A stretch of 11,171 bases of DNA, from NCBI GenBank assembly GCA_023416655.1, contig JAEZHK010000140.1, positions 1 through 11,171 of the forward strand, written 5' to 3'. The notes under the pieces were generated by a model, which saw nothing but the letters and a program-made list of their open reading frames with translations, did no database searches and was not told the DNA's origin. Shown here piece by piece: positions 1-7,082 of the stretch. The translations under genes were made by a program, and so were the position numbers. Position 1 is the stretch's first letter. Each line of letters begins with the position of its first letter. The DNA is from Bacillota bacterium (GTDB lineage: Bacteria; Bacillota; Clostridia; Christensenellales; Aristaeellaceae).

Positions 1-733
1 CCACCATGCTCCAGCGGCGGCTGTTGATGCACTGGATCAGCGCCGCGCCGATGCCGCCCGCGCCCACGATGCCCAGCGTGGTCGCGTCCTTGATGTTGAT
101 GTCGAAGCGGTAGACCAGCGTGGACACGAAGTTGGCGTAGAGCTGCGGCAGGATGCCGTAGCGGATCTTCTGGAAGGCGGTGCAGCCCGCGGCGTCGAGG
201 CTCTCCAGAATCTTGGTGTCCAGGTCCTCGATGGCGTTGATGTACATCTTCGAGATCATGCCGATGGAGCAGATGCTCTGCGTCACCACGCCGCAGAACG
301 CGCCCGGCCCGGTCACCCTAATCCACACCAGTGCCCAGACGAGGCTGGGGATCGTGCGGATCAGGAGGATGAACGCGCGGAAGATGAACGCCACCCACTT
401 GGGCACGATGTTCTCGCTGGCCAGAAAGCTGAACGGAACCGCCAGAAGCCCGCCGATCAGTGTGCCCAGAAGGGCGATGGCGATCGTCTCAAACAGCATG
501 AAGGCCACGCCTTCGCGGGTGCCGGCCGTGAGCAGCGTCATGTCCGGGTGTGTGATGCCGTGGATGATGCCGTAGGCGACTTCGCTGCCCTTTGAGGCCA
601 GGCCCTTGAACTTGATCGCGCCCCCCGACCAGCCCATGAGCACCACGACGGCGAGCAGGATCAGCGTGTACAGCCACCACTTTCGGGGCCGGCTTTCGTA
701 CATTTCCTCGATGGGGTTGATGACTTTCTGCAT
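1..733 (-). CDS. phnE: Phosphonate-type ABC transporter permease PhnE, second copy (partial, 3' end outside window)
   Basis: Inner-membrane permease that would form the translocation channel of a PhnCDE importer. Reading the minus strand from the ATG at 733-731 gives 244 codons without a stop, running off the left edge. The protein starts MQKVINPIEEMYESRP, has a first membrane segment at about residues 20-36, and further segments at about 78-104, 113-138 and 145-165. The EAA coupling loop, which contacts the ATPase, is at about 177-197 (ESLDAAGCTAFQKI, then ILPQ). The family-typical IVGAGGIG follows at 222-229. PhnE proteins are usually about 260-270 residues, so only the C-terminal end is missing. 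A GGAGG ribosome binding site lies 6 nt before the ATG. It follows the other phnE by 69 nt and is probably co-transcribed with phnC-phnE. The two PhnE proteins are clearly different in sequence and could form a heterodimeric channel (inference). The exact substrate is unknown. Confidence 0.93.
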   Translation of the reverse strand, partial: MQKVINPIEEMYESRPRKWWLYTLILLAVVVLMGWSGGAIKFKGLASKGSEVAYGIIHGITHPDMTLLTAGTREGVAFMLFETIAIALLGTLIGGLLAVPFSFLASENIVPKWVAFIFRAFILLIRTIPSLVWALVWIRVTGPGAFCGVVTQSICSIGMISKMYINAIEDLDTKILESLDAAGCTAFQKIRYGILPQLYANFVSTLVYRFDINIKDATTLGIVGAGGIGAALIQCINSRRWSMV

Positions 734-802
734 GTGCGGCCTCCAGTGTTCCGCCTACTGCGGACGTTCGGGAAATCGACGGGGATACGCGGCGGACGGG
801 CG

Positions 803-1653
803 CTAGCTGAGCCTGCGGCGCAGCGCCTGGCTGGTGTTTTCGATGATCAATACCACCACGAACAGGGCGATCAGCACCGTGCCCAGCCCCTCGTAGTCGC
901 GCCAGCCGATGCGCTCGTTGATGAGGATGCCGGGGCCGCCCGCGCCGACGTAGCCCAGGATGGAGGCGGCGCGAATGTTGATTTCAAACGAATACAGGCA
1001 GTGGGAGAGGTAGGTGGGCAGGATCTGCGGGAACACCGCGCTCCAGAAGGCCTGGAATTTCGACGCGCCCAGCGCCTCCATGGCCTCGAACGCGCCCATA
1101 TCGATGGTCTCAATGCTCTCGTAGAGCATCTTGGCCACGATGCCGAAGGTGAAGACCGTGATGGCCACCGTGCCCGCGAAGGTGCCCAGGCCAAAGATCA
1201 GCGCGCAGACGGAGGCGATGACCAGCGTGGGCAGCGTGCGCAGGATGTTCAAAATCACGCGCAGCACGGCCACCCCCACGCCGCTTTTATTGATGTTGGC
1301 CGAGGCCATCACGGCAAACGGCAGCGAGATCGAAGAGCCGATGGCCGAACCGATCACGCTCATTTTGATGGTGTCAAGGAGCGGCGGGATGACCTTGTCG
1401 AAATAGCCCCAATCGGGGTTAAAGATCTTCTGAAGGATGACCGTGAACTGGTATCCGCGCCGGACGATGATGCCGATGTCGAACTCCGTGAGCACCACCG
1501 AGCCCCAGACCGCGGCGATCATTAGAAGCGCGATGAGCCACACGCGGGAGCGCGGTTTGGGCACTGTGTGGCCGCCGACCGCCATCACCTTCGGCGGGAA
1601 GACGCGGTCAAAGAGCGGCGGCTTCACCACCCGTGGCTGCCTCTGCCTTGCCA

Positions 1654-1654
<1 letters not shown>
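803..1654 (-). CDS. phnE: Phosphonate-type ABC transporter permease PhnE, first copy
   Basis: Membrane permease of 283 residues for a PhnCDE-type importer. The basic N-terminal tail of about 35 residues is long for the family and precedes a first membrane segment at about 38-56. Further segments lie at about 95-117, 128-152, 157-178 and 255-273. The EAA loop at 190-213 reads EAMEALGASKFQ, with the closing PQILP, and is the docking site for the PhnC ATPase. YVGAGGPG at 235-242 is a family-typical sequence. Its ATG overlaps the phnC stop codon by one base (TGATG), so translation is probably coupled to phnC. No strong separate ribosome binding site is needed. A second, divergent phnE follows 69 nt downstream. 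The family assignment is firm. The substrate could be phosphonate, phosphite or a related oxyanion. Confidence 0.95.
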
Positions 1655-2490
<836 letters not shown>

Positions 2491-2497
2491 AGCCGCG

Positions 2498-2548
2498 CCT
2501 CTTTACTTTTGTAAATTGAGGGAAATGCGCTCGAATATGCGCGTATTC
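2498..2548 (-). promoter_or_regulatory. phnC leader with two inverted repeats, one abutting the ribosome binding site
   Basis: The predicted phnC leader contains two small dyads. TTTAC-TTTT-GTAAA at 2502-2515 is a perfect 5-bp inverted repeat that directly abuts the GAGG ribosome binding site at 2498-2501. GAATATGCGCGTATTC at 2533-2548 is a near-perfect 16-bp palindrome with a single T-G mismatch pair, lying shortly after the predicted transcription start. Either could be an operator for a repressor or an RNA hairpin that affects ribosome access. The repeats are visible in the sequence. Any regulatory role is inference, and short dyads like these can occur by chance. Confidence 0.4.
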
Positions 2549-2559
2549 AGCCACTTTCT

Positions 2560-2588
2560 ACTATAACATCTCGGACTTCGGATGACAA
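2560..2588 (-). promoter_or_regulatory. Sigma-A-like promoter for phnC-phnE-phnE
   Basis: On the minus strand, TTGTCA (2588-2583) is followed by a 17-nt spacer and TATAGT (2565-2560). These are close to the consensus -35 and -10 boxes at ideal spacing. Transcription would start near 2553, giving a leader of about 60 nt before phnC. Its position after a strong hairpin suggests that phnCEE is transcribed separately from phnD. Confidence 0.72.
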
Positions 2589-2600
2589 TAGACCCCACTC

Positions 2601-2637
2601 AAATAACGAGGGGCGGCGCGGCTTTCGCCGCCCCGCC
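2601..2637 (-). terminator. GAAA-capped GC-rich hairpin, probable terminator after phnD
   Basis: Read on the minus strand, GGCGGGGCGGC pairs with GCCGCGCCGCC around a GAAA tetraloop. This gives ten base pairs and one G-G mismatch (2637-2612), followed by the moderately T-rich tail CTCGTTATTT. It lies just upstream of the phnC promoter and downstream of phnD and the repeat element at 2664-2831. The stem is very stable but the T-run is imperfect, so termination is likely rather than certain. Confidence 0.6.
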
Positions 2638-2663
2638 CCCGCCATTATCCAATCAAGGCTTCG

Positions 2664-2831
2664 ATCGTTCCCGGGCTCTAACGCGCCGGGAATCGGTTTC
2701 CGGAACCAGTGCGAACACTGGTGGAGGAAACAATTCCATAAGTCAGTGAGCCGCCGGAAATTCCGCAGAATTTTAGGCTCGCGCAGTCTTCTTCCTATGC
2801 GCCCAAAAGCCGCCCGGCGGATTTTGGGCGC
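2664..2831 (-). repeat. Structured intergenic element, copy 1 (168 nt, multi-hairpin)
   Basis: First copy of a repeated element whose partner is at 4028-4198. In minus-strand order it starts 7 nt after the phnD stop with a hairpin (arms 2822-2831 and 2799-2808). Next come the linker TAGGAAGA (2797-2790), a stem GAGCC/GGCTC enclosing AAATTC-CGCA-GAATTT (2780-2748), and the linker CACTGACTT (2748-2740). A hairpin follows with arms 2726-2731/2696-2701 and 2716-2722/2705-2711, closed by a TTCG loop, and the last hairpin is TTCCCGG/CCGGGAA (2692-2668). The order of parts and the linkers match copy 2, while arm sequences differ. It could be a conserved 3'-end RNA structure or a small repeat family spread in the genome. 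No protein is encoded. Confidence 0.75.
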
Positions 2832-2838
2832 CTCTTCA

Positions 2839-3882
2839 TTATTGGACTGCTTCCAAAGCCTTGCGGGCGCTGTCGTAGTCCGCGTCGGTCGCGGGGGCAT
2901 AGCCGGTGTGGCTGTACACGGAGAAGATGGCCTTGCCCTCTTCCGTGCCGATGATGTTGATCAGCGCGGTCTGCATGGCCTTGATGAACTCGGGGTTGTA
3001 CACCGCCGGGTTGGCCTTGGTGATGGACACGGTGTCGTTGTAGATCGGCGCGGTCACGCCGATGACGCTCAGCTCGTTCCAGATGGACTCGGTGCGGCCC
3101 ATGCCGGCCTTGCCGGTCTCGTCCTTCTGGTCGGTGGGCAGCGTCCAGGCGGCCTCGTAGTCGCGGCGACCGTCGGCGTAGCACACGATGATGTCCACGG
3201 ACTCGGCGGCGGCCTGCGCGAAGCTCTCGCCGTAGCCGCTGAGGGTGACCACGCTCCCAAGGTCAGTGACCTTCTTGCCTTCGTAGTTGTCCATCAGCCA
3301 CATGGTGGGGTAGATGTATCCGGCGGAGGAGGAGGTCTTCAGCACGGCCCAGTTGGCCTTGGAAAGATCGTCCCAGATCAGGGCTTCGCCGGAATTGACC
3401 TTCGCGGCCAGCTCCTTGCCGAAGGCGGAGGGCGTGGCGTAGATCAGCGAGCGGTAGAAGGTGACCTGCTCGTCGGTGGGCAGGGTCTTGTTGGCGTCGC
3501 CGTTCCAGGTCGTGGGGTCGGTGGAGTCGTTGGAGAGACCGGCGCGGGTCGCCGTCAGGATGACGTCCACTTCGTCGCTGTACAGCGCGTAGGTGCCGCC
3601 GGGCAGCCAGCCGATGTCGATGGTGCCTGCCGCCATGGCTTCGCCGGTGGCCTCGTAGGAAGTGCCGACGGTGATGTCGACTTCGCCCACTTCATAGCCC
3701 TGCTTGGCAAGTTCGGCCTTCAGAAGGTCCGGCAGGTTCTTGGTGCCGGTGATGATCACGTCGGCATCCTTGGAAGGCACGAACTCGAGGGTCAGCTTGT
3801 CCATCTTGACTGGCTCCGCCATCGCGGACGCGCAGCCGGCAATCAGGAGTACCGCCAGCATTAGTGCAACGATCTTCCTCAT
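2839..3882 (-). CDS. phnD: Phosphonate-type ABC transporter substrate-binding lipoprotein PhnD
   Basis: Extracytoplasmic binding protein of 347 residues that captures the substrate for the PhnCE transporter. The N-terminus is a lipoprotein signal: two basic residues (MRK), a hydrophobic core, and the lipobox LIAGC with Cys17 as the predicted lipid-modified residue. This fits a Gram-positive cell, where the protein would be anchored to the membrane. The body shows PhnD-family features: LTLEFVPSKDADVI near the start of the mature protein, GTIDIGWLPGGTYAL in the first lobe, and SSSAGYIYPTMWLMDNY plus VDIIVCYADGRRDYEAAW in the second. AGGAGGAG is 5 nt before the ATG, and a sigma-A-like promoter lies just upstream, so the gene has its own start of transcription. 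Family membership is clear. The ligand could be a phosphonate, phosphite or other anion. Confidence 0.95.
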   Translation of the reverse strand: MRKIVALMLAVLLIAGCASAMAEPVKMDKLTLEFVPSKDADVIITGTKNLPDLLKAELAKQGYEVGEVDITVGTSYEATGEAMAAGTIDIGWLPGGTYALYSDEVDVILTATRAGLSNDSTDPTTWNGDANKTLPTDEQVTFYRSLIYATPSAFGKELAAKVNSGEALIWDDLSKANWAVLKTSSSAGYIYPTMWLMDNYEGKKVTDLGSVVTLSGYGESFAQAAAESVDIIVCYADGRRDYEAAWTLPTDQKDETGKAGMGRTESIWNELSVIGVTAPIYNDTVSITKANPAVYNPEFIKAMQTALINIIGTEEGKAIFSVYSHTGYAPATDADYDSARKALEAVQ

Positions 3883-3916
3883 GGTTTCTCCTCCTAGTTG
3901 TTTTGGGTATGAACTT

Positions 3917-3945
3917 ATTGTAATCCAAATTCATCAAGAATTCAA
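3917..3945 (-). promoter_or_regulatory. Sigma-A-like promoter for phnD
   Basis: On the minus strand, TTGAAT (3945-3940) and TACAAT (3922-3917) are separated by 17 nt. The start would be near 3910, leaving a short leader of about 28 nt that includes the AGGAGGAG ribosome binding site. The surroundings (about 3901-3965) are markedly AT-rich compared with the rest of the window, as expected for a promoter. Confidence 0.72.
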
Positions 3946-4027
3946 ACCCCAAAAAGAAAAATATGCGTAACCTTGAACCCGTGCCACAGGCCGGATCCGC
4001 TGCCATCAATCCCCGCCGCACCTTCCA

Positions 4028-4198
4028 ATCGTTCCCGGCGACATGCATGCCGGGAACGTGTTTCAACCACCAGTGCCAACACTGGTGGTTGAAACAATAC
4101 CTGAAGTCAGTGCGCCGCCCGGGACGCCCGCGGGCGTTTCATGGCTCACGCAGAGCCTCTTCCTAATGCGTTGAAAAACCATCGTGGTTTTTCAACGC
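4028..4198 (-). repeat. Structured intergenic element, copy 2 (171 nt, multi-hairpin)
   Basis: Second copy of the element at 2664-2831, starting 3 nt after the permease stop codon on the minus strand. Parts in that direction: a perfect 14-bp hairpin with a 3-nt loop (4198-4168); the linker TAGGAAGA (4165-4158); a GGCTC/GAGCC hairpin (4157-4143); the 14-nt perfect palindrome ACGCCCGCGGGCGT (4137-4124); the linker CACTGACTT (4112-4104); a perfect 17-bp hairpin with a 4-nt TTGG loop (4096-4059); and a 10-bp hairpin CGTTCCCGGC/GCCGGGAACG with a 9-nt loop (4058-4030). The long perfect stems combined with conserved unpaired linkers point to a folded RNA or a palindromic repeat family. The first hairpin lacks a T-tail, so it is not a textbook terminator, although it may protect the 3' end or stop transcription. 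Confidence 0.78.
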
Positions 4199-4201
4199 AA
4201 G

Positions 4202-6211
4202 CTATAGGTATAGCCGTCCGTTCATGCCGCTGACGATGGCGAGGTACGCGCGGGAGGTGACGAGGTACGCCCCCACATAGAGCACCGCGAAGAGCGCGAT
4301 GGTCGCGCCGGTGACCGTCAGGAAGAGCGAGGTGTTCGAAAGGCTGAAGACCTTCAATAACTTCGAAACCATCGGGAACGCGAACGCCATGTGCACGGCT
4401 GCCGCCGCCAGCGGCAGCGAGAACACCGTCAAAACCTGCGAATTGATGGTTTTGCGCACCTCGCGGCTGGTCATGCCCACCTTTTTCAAGATGTCGAAGC
4501 GCTCGTTGTCCTCGTAGCCTTCGGTGACCTGCTTGTAGTACATGATGAGCGCCGCCGCCAGGATGAACGTCAGGCCAAGTAGCAGGCCCAGGAAAAGAAG
4601 GCCGCCGTAGATGCCGATGAACTCATCCCACACTTCCGCCGCCCCTTCCACGCGGGAATCGGGCAATGTCCCCTTCATTTCCTCGCGGATCGCCGCCGTC
4701 AGCGCCGACTGCGCCGCCCGGTCCAGCGGCACGTCAAAGCCGTAGTAGTGGTTGTAGTCCGAAGCGTTCTTGCCGAAGAACTGTTTTTGCATGTCGTAGA
4801 CCGCGCCCATTTCGGCTTGGTCCTGGACGAACAGATAGACGCAGTCCATGACGCTCATCGCGTCGGCGTTCTCGCCCTCGAACGCGTCCAGCACCTCCCG
4901 GACGCGGTAGGCGCGATTGCCGACCGTAAGCGATTCGCCGACGGATACGCCCTTTTGGAAGGCGGCGATCTCGCCCTCGCCCAGGTTCAGCGCGCGGCCG
5001 GACATCGCCTCGTAGTCCGCCGCGGGCACAACATACACCCGGCAGGATTTGTCGCCCGCGATCTGAAGGGTGTCCGGGCCGCCGCCCAGCTTCAGGGTCT
5101 CCCCTTCGAGGGTCGCGGTGAACGACAGATACCGGAATTTCAGAAGGTTGACACCGGCGACCTTCGCGCCCGAGAGCGCCTTGACCGTGGCGGCTTCCAC
5201 CGCCTCAGGCTCGTCGGGCGACTTGGTGTCGGCGGTGATGCCGATGTTGCGGGTGAAGCGCTCGCGCAGCGCGTCGTCCGCGCCGATGTACAGGCAGGTG
5301 GTGGAGGAGATCATGACCAGCACCATCGTGGACAGGATGCAGATGGACGCGAGGCCCGCGCCGTTTCGCTTCATGCGGTAGAACATGCCCGACACCGACA
5401 CGAAGTGGTTGGTTTGGTAGTAGTATCGCTTGTTCTTGCGCAGCAGCTTCAGAAGCGCCACGCTGCCCGAGATGAAGAGCAGGTACGTGCCCAGGATGAC
5501 CAGGATTACCGCCACGAAGAACCAGACCAGCGCCTCGATGGGGTTGACCACGGTCAGCGCCAGCCAGTAGCCCGCGCCGAGAAGCCCCGCGCCCAGCAGC
5601 GCCAGTACGTAGTTGGCCCGTGGCTCGCGCTCGCCCGCGCTGCCGCCGCGAAGAAGCTCGATAGCGCTCGAGAAGCGCACCTGCCGGAGGCTGTTCAAGA
5701 GGATCAGAAAGAACAGCCCCGCGAACAGCACGAGCGTGACCAGGGCGGCGAAGCCTGATACGCGAAAGTCAAACGACGCGGCCTTGTCCACCAGCCGCAG
5801 CATGACAAGCTGGCTGAATTTGCTGAAAAGGATGCCCGCGGCGAGGCCCGAAGCCAGGCTGACGAGAGCGACCATCGCGCTCTCCCACAACAGCACCTGC
5901 GCGATGTGGCGCTTGCCCATGCCCAGCATGTTGTAAAGACCCAGTTCCTTCCTGCGCCGCTTCATGAGAAAGCTGTTTGAGTAGAAGAGGAAGACCAGCG
6001 CGAACACCGCGATCACGCCCATGCCAAACCTCAGGAGGACCTGCAGCATCCAGCCCCCCGCGATGTTCCCGACCTCCCTGTCGGTTGCCAGGAAGGAGAC
6101 GATGTAGAACATCATGACCATGCCCACGCACGTCAGGATGTAGGGCAGGTAGATCTTGCGGTTTTTTTGTATGTTCATCCGCGCCAGCCGCGCGTACAGG
6201 GCCGCCGTCAT
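4202..6211 (-). CDS. Bce-type ABC transporter permease (FtsX-like, peptide-antibiotic resistance)
   Basis: Membrane subunit of 669 residues, the usual length for BceB-type permeases. In known systems these free lipid II-cycle intermediates from antimicrobial peptides such as bacitracin and also sense the drug for the partner kinase. The layout fits: four N-terminal membrane segments at about 20-40, 55-78, 105-128 and 148-172; two more at about 198-220 and 225-250; a seventh at about 283-305; a large extracellular domain at roughly 306-525; and three C-terminal segments at about 527-552, 590-612 and 622-650. RRKELGLYNMLGMGKRHI (about 86-103) and DILKKVGMTSREVRK are the cytoplasmic FtsX-like coupling motifs. 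The start overlaps the ATPase stop by 4 nt (ATGA), so translation is coupled and the two form one complex. The peptide recognised cannot be predicted. Confidence 0.93.
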   Translation of the reverse strand: MTAALYARLARMNIQKNRKIYLPYILTCVGMVMMFYIVSFLATDREVGNIAGGWMLQVLLRFGMGVIAVFALVFLFYSNSFLMKRRRKELGLYNMLGMGKRHIAQVLLWESAMVALVSLASGLAAGILFSKFSQLVMLRLVDKAASFDFRVSGFAALVTLVLFAGLFFLILLNSLRQVRFSSAIELLRGGSAGEREPRANYVLALLGAGLLGAGYWLALTVVNPIEALVWFFVAVILVILGTYLLFISGSVALLKLLRKNKRYYYQTNHFVSVSGMFYRMKRNGAGLASICILSTMVLVMISSTTCLYIGADDALRERFTRNIGITADTKSPDEPEAVEAATVKALSGAKVAGVNLLKFRYLSFTATLEGETLKLGGGPDTLQIAGDKSCRVYVVPAADYEAMSGRALNLGEGEIAAFQKGVSVGESLTVGNRAYRVREVLDAFEGENADAMSVMDCVYLFVQDQAEMGAVYDMQKQFFGKNASDYNHYYGFDVPLDRAAQSALTAAIREEMKGTLPDSRVEGAAEVWDEFIGIYGGLLFLGLLLGLTFILAAALIMYYKQVTEGYEDNERFDILKKVGMTSREVRKTINSQVLTVFSLPLAAAAVHMAFAFPMVSKLLKVFSLSNTSLFLTVTGATIALFAVLYVGAYLVTSRAYLAIVSGMNGRLYL

Positions 6212-6972
6212 CTTCCGTCACCGCCCGTCGCCATCATCGTCAGCGCGTTCGAGATTTTCTGGTACATCTCCTCGTTCTTGCTCGCGCCCCGGTAGAGCTG
6301 GTGGAACACCTCGCCGTCCTTGATGAAGAGCACGCGGCTTGCGTGGCTGGCCGCCTTGACGGAGTGGGTGACCATCAAAATCGTCTGCCCGCCCCGGTTG
6401 ACCTCGCCGAAGAGGCGCAACAGCTCGTCCGTTGCGCGGGAGTCCAGCGCGCCGGTGGGCTCGTCCGCCAGCACGATCTTGGGGTTCGTGATCAGCGCGC
6501 GGGCGACGGCGGCGCGCTGCTTCTGGCCGCCGGACACCTCGTAGGGGTATTTTTCCAGGATGTCCGCGATGCCCAGCTTCCGCGCGATGGGCTGGGCGCG
6601 CTCGCTCATCTCCGGATAGCCCTTTCCGGCCAGCACCAGCGGCAGGAAGATGTTGTCCTTGAGCGAGAAGGTGTCGAGCAGGTTGAAGTCCTGGAACACG
6701 AAACCCAGGTTTTCCCGCCGGAACGCCGCGATGTCTCGGTCCGGCACGGCGGAAAGGCTCTTTTCGCCCAGCAGGATTTCGCCCGCGCTGGGCTTGTCAA
6801 ACGCCGCGAGGAGGTTTAATAGCGTCGTCTTGCCCGAGCCGGATTCGCCCATGATCGCGACAAATTCGCCCTCCTCCACCGTAAAGGACACCCGGGACAG
6901 CGCCTGCACCTTCTGCGCGCCGAAGCGCGTGGTGTAGATTTTTTTGAGGCTTTCCACTTCCAGTATGGCCAT
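6208..6972 (-). CDS. Bce-type ABC transporter ATP-binding protein
   Basis: ATPase partner of the downstream permease, 254 residues from the preferred start MAILEVESLKKIY. Motifs: Walker A GESGSGKT (42-49), Q-loop Gln94 in FVFQDFNLLDTFSLKDN, signature VSGGQKQR (146-153), Walker B IVLADEP (166-172), D-loop GALDS, and switch His203 in MVTHS. The FQDFNLLDTFSLKDNI stretch and the TGALDS motif are typical of the MacB/BceA/LolD type of ATPase. The frame stays open upstream to an ATG at 7035, but that start would lie inside the inverted repeat and upstream of the -10 element. The ATG at 6972 instead has GGGGG 8 nt before it and aligns with the family N-terminus. Known role of the family: drives detoxification and drug sensing together with the permease and the intramembrane kinase. 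All four components are encoded here. Confidence 0.94.
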   Translation of the reverse strand: MAILEVESLKKIYTTRFGAQKVQALSRVSFTVEEGEFVAIMGESGSGKTTLLNLLAAFDKPSAGEILLGEKSLSAVPDRDIAAFRRENLGFVFQDFNLLDTFSLKDNIFLPLVLAGKGYPEMSERAQPIARKLGIADILEKYPYEVSGGQKQRAAVARALITNPKIVLADEPTGALDSRATDELLRLFGEVNRGGQTILMVTHSVKAASHASRVLFIKDGEVFHQLYRGASKNEEMYQKISNALTMMATGGDGR

Positions 6973-7004
6973 GATGCTTACCCCCGTTATTTGATTACGG
7001 CCAT

Positions 7005-7013
7005 ATTGTAGCA
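7005..7013 (-). promoter_or_regulatory. Extended -10 promoter for the transporter pair
   Basis: TGCTACAAT on the minus strand (7013-7005) matches the extended -10 form TGnTATAAT with one mismatch. No good -35 box is seen at 17 nt, where the hairpin arm lies. Transcription would start near 6998, about 25 nt before the ATPase ATG. A separate, activator-dependent promoter for the transporter is the usual arrangement in Bce modules, and the missing -35 box fits that. Assignment of the activator is inference. Confidence 0.5.
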
Positions 7014-7060
7014 GCGCGGGGGAACGCGGAGCCATTTCTTCGGCTTACATTCCCCCGCGC
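7014..7060 (-). other. Large hairpin between the kinase and ATPase genes
   Basis: A perfect 11-bp inverted repeat, GCGCGGGGGAA (7060-7050 on the minus strand) with TTCCCCCGCGC (7024-7014), encloses an inner AGCC/GGCT stem. It lies in the 110-nt gap between the histidine kinase stop and the ATPase start, directly upstream of the extended -10. There is no T-run after it, so it may partially terminate read-through from the kinase transcript, act as a processing site, or shape the promoter. Confidence 0.6.
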
Positions 7061-7082
7061 GCACCTTACAGTTTGGAAAGAT

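Noticed and set aside
734..1525. 263-codon plus-strand open frame opposite phnE
   Set aside because: It lies antisense to a clear PhnE gene, its protein is low-complexity and rich in Arg, Asp, His and Gly, and it shows no family motif. It is a shadow frame of high-GC coding DNA.
2746..3864. 372-codon plus-strand open frame opposite phnD
   Set aside because: Antisense to phnD with a Val-Gly-Asp-rich shadow composition, and it also runs through the structured element. No ribosome binding site or motif.
4059..4096. GTTTCAAC...GTTGAAAC palindrome resembling a CRISPR repeat
   Set aside because: A single unit with no regularly spaced copies. The related hairpin 1.3 kb away is diverged and belongs to the larger structured element.
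4748..5758. 336-codon plus-strand open frame opposite the Bce permease
   Set aside because: Antisense to a well-supported permease and with the same shadow composition. No membrane segments or recognisable domain.
6973..7082. Classical BceR box (TNACA-N4-TGTAA inverted repeat)
   Set aside because: Searched for in the gap before the ATPase gene. Only direct TTACA repeats are present, not the inverted form.
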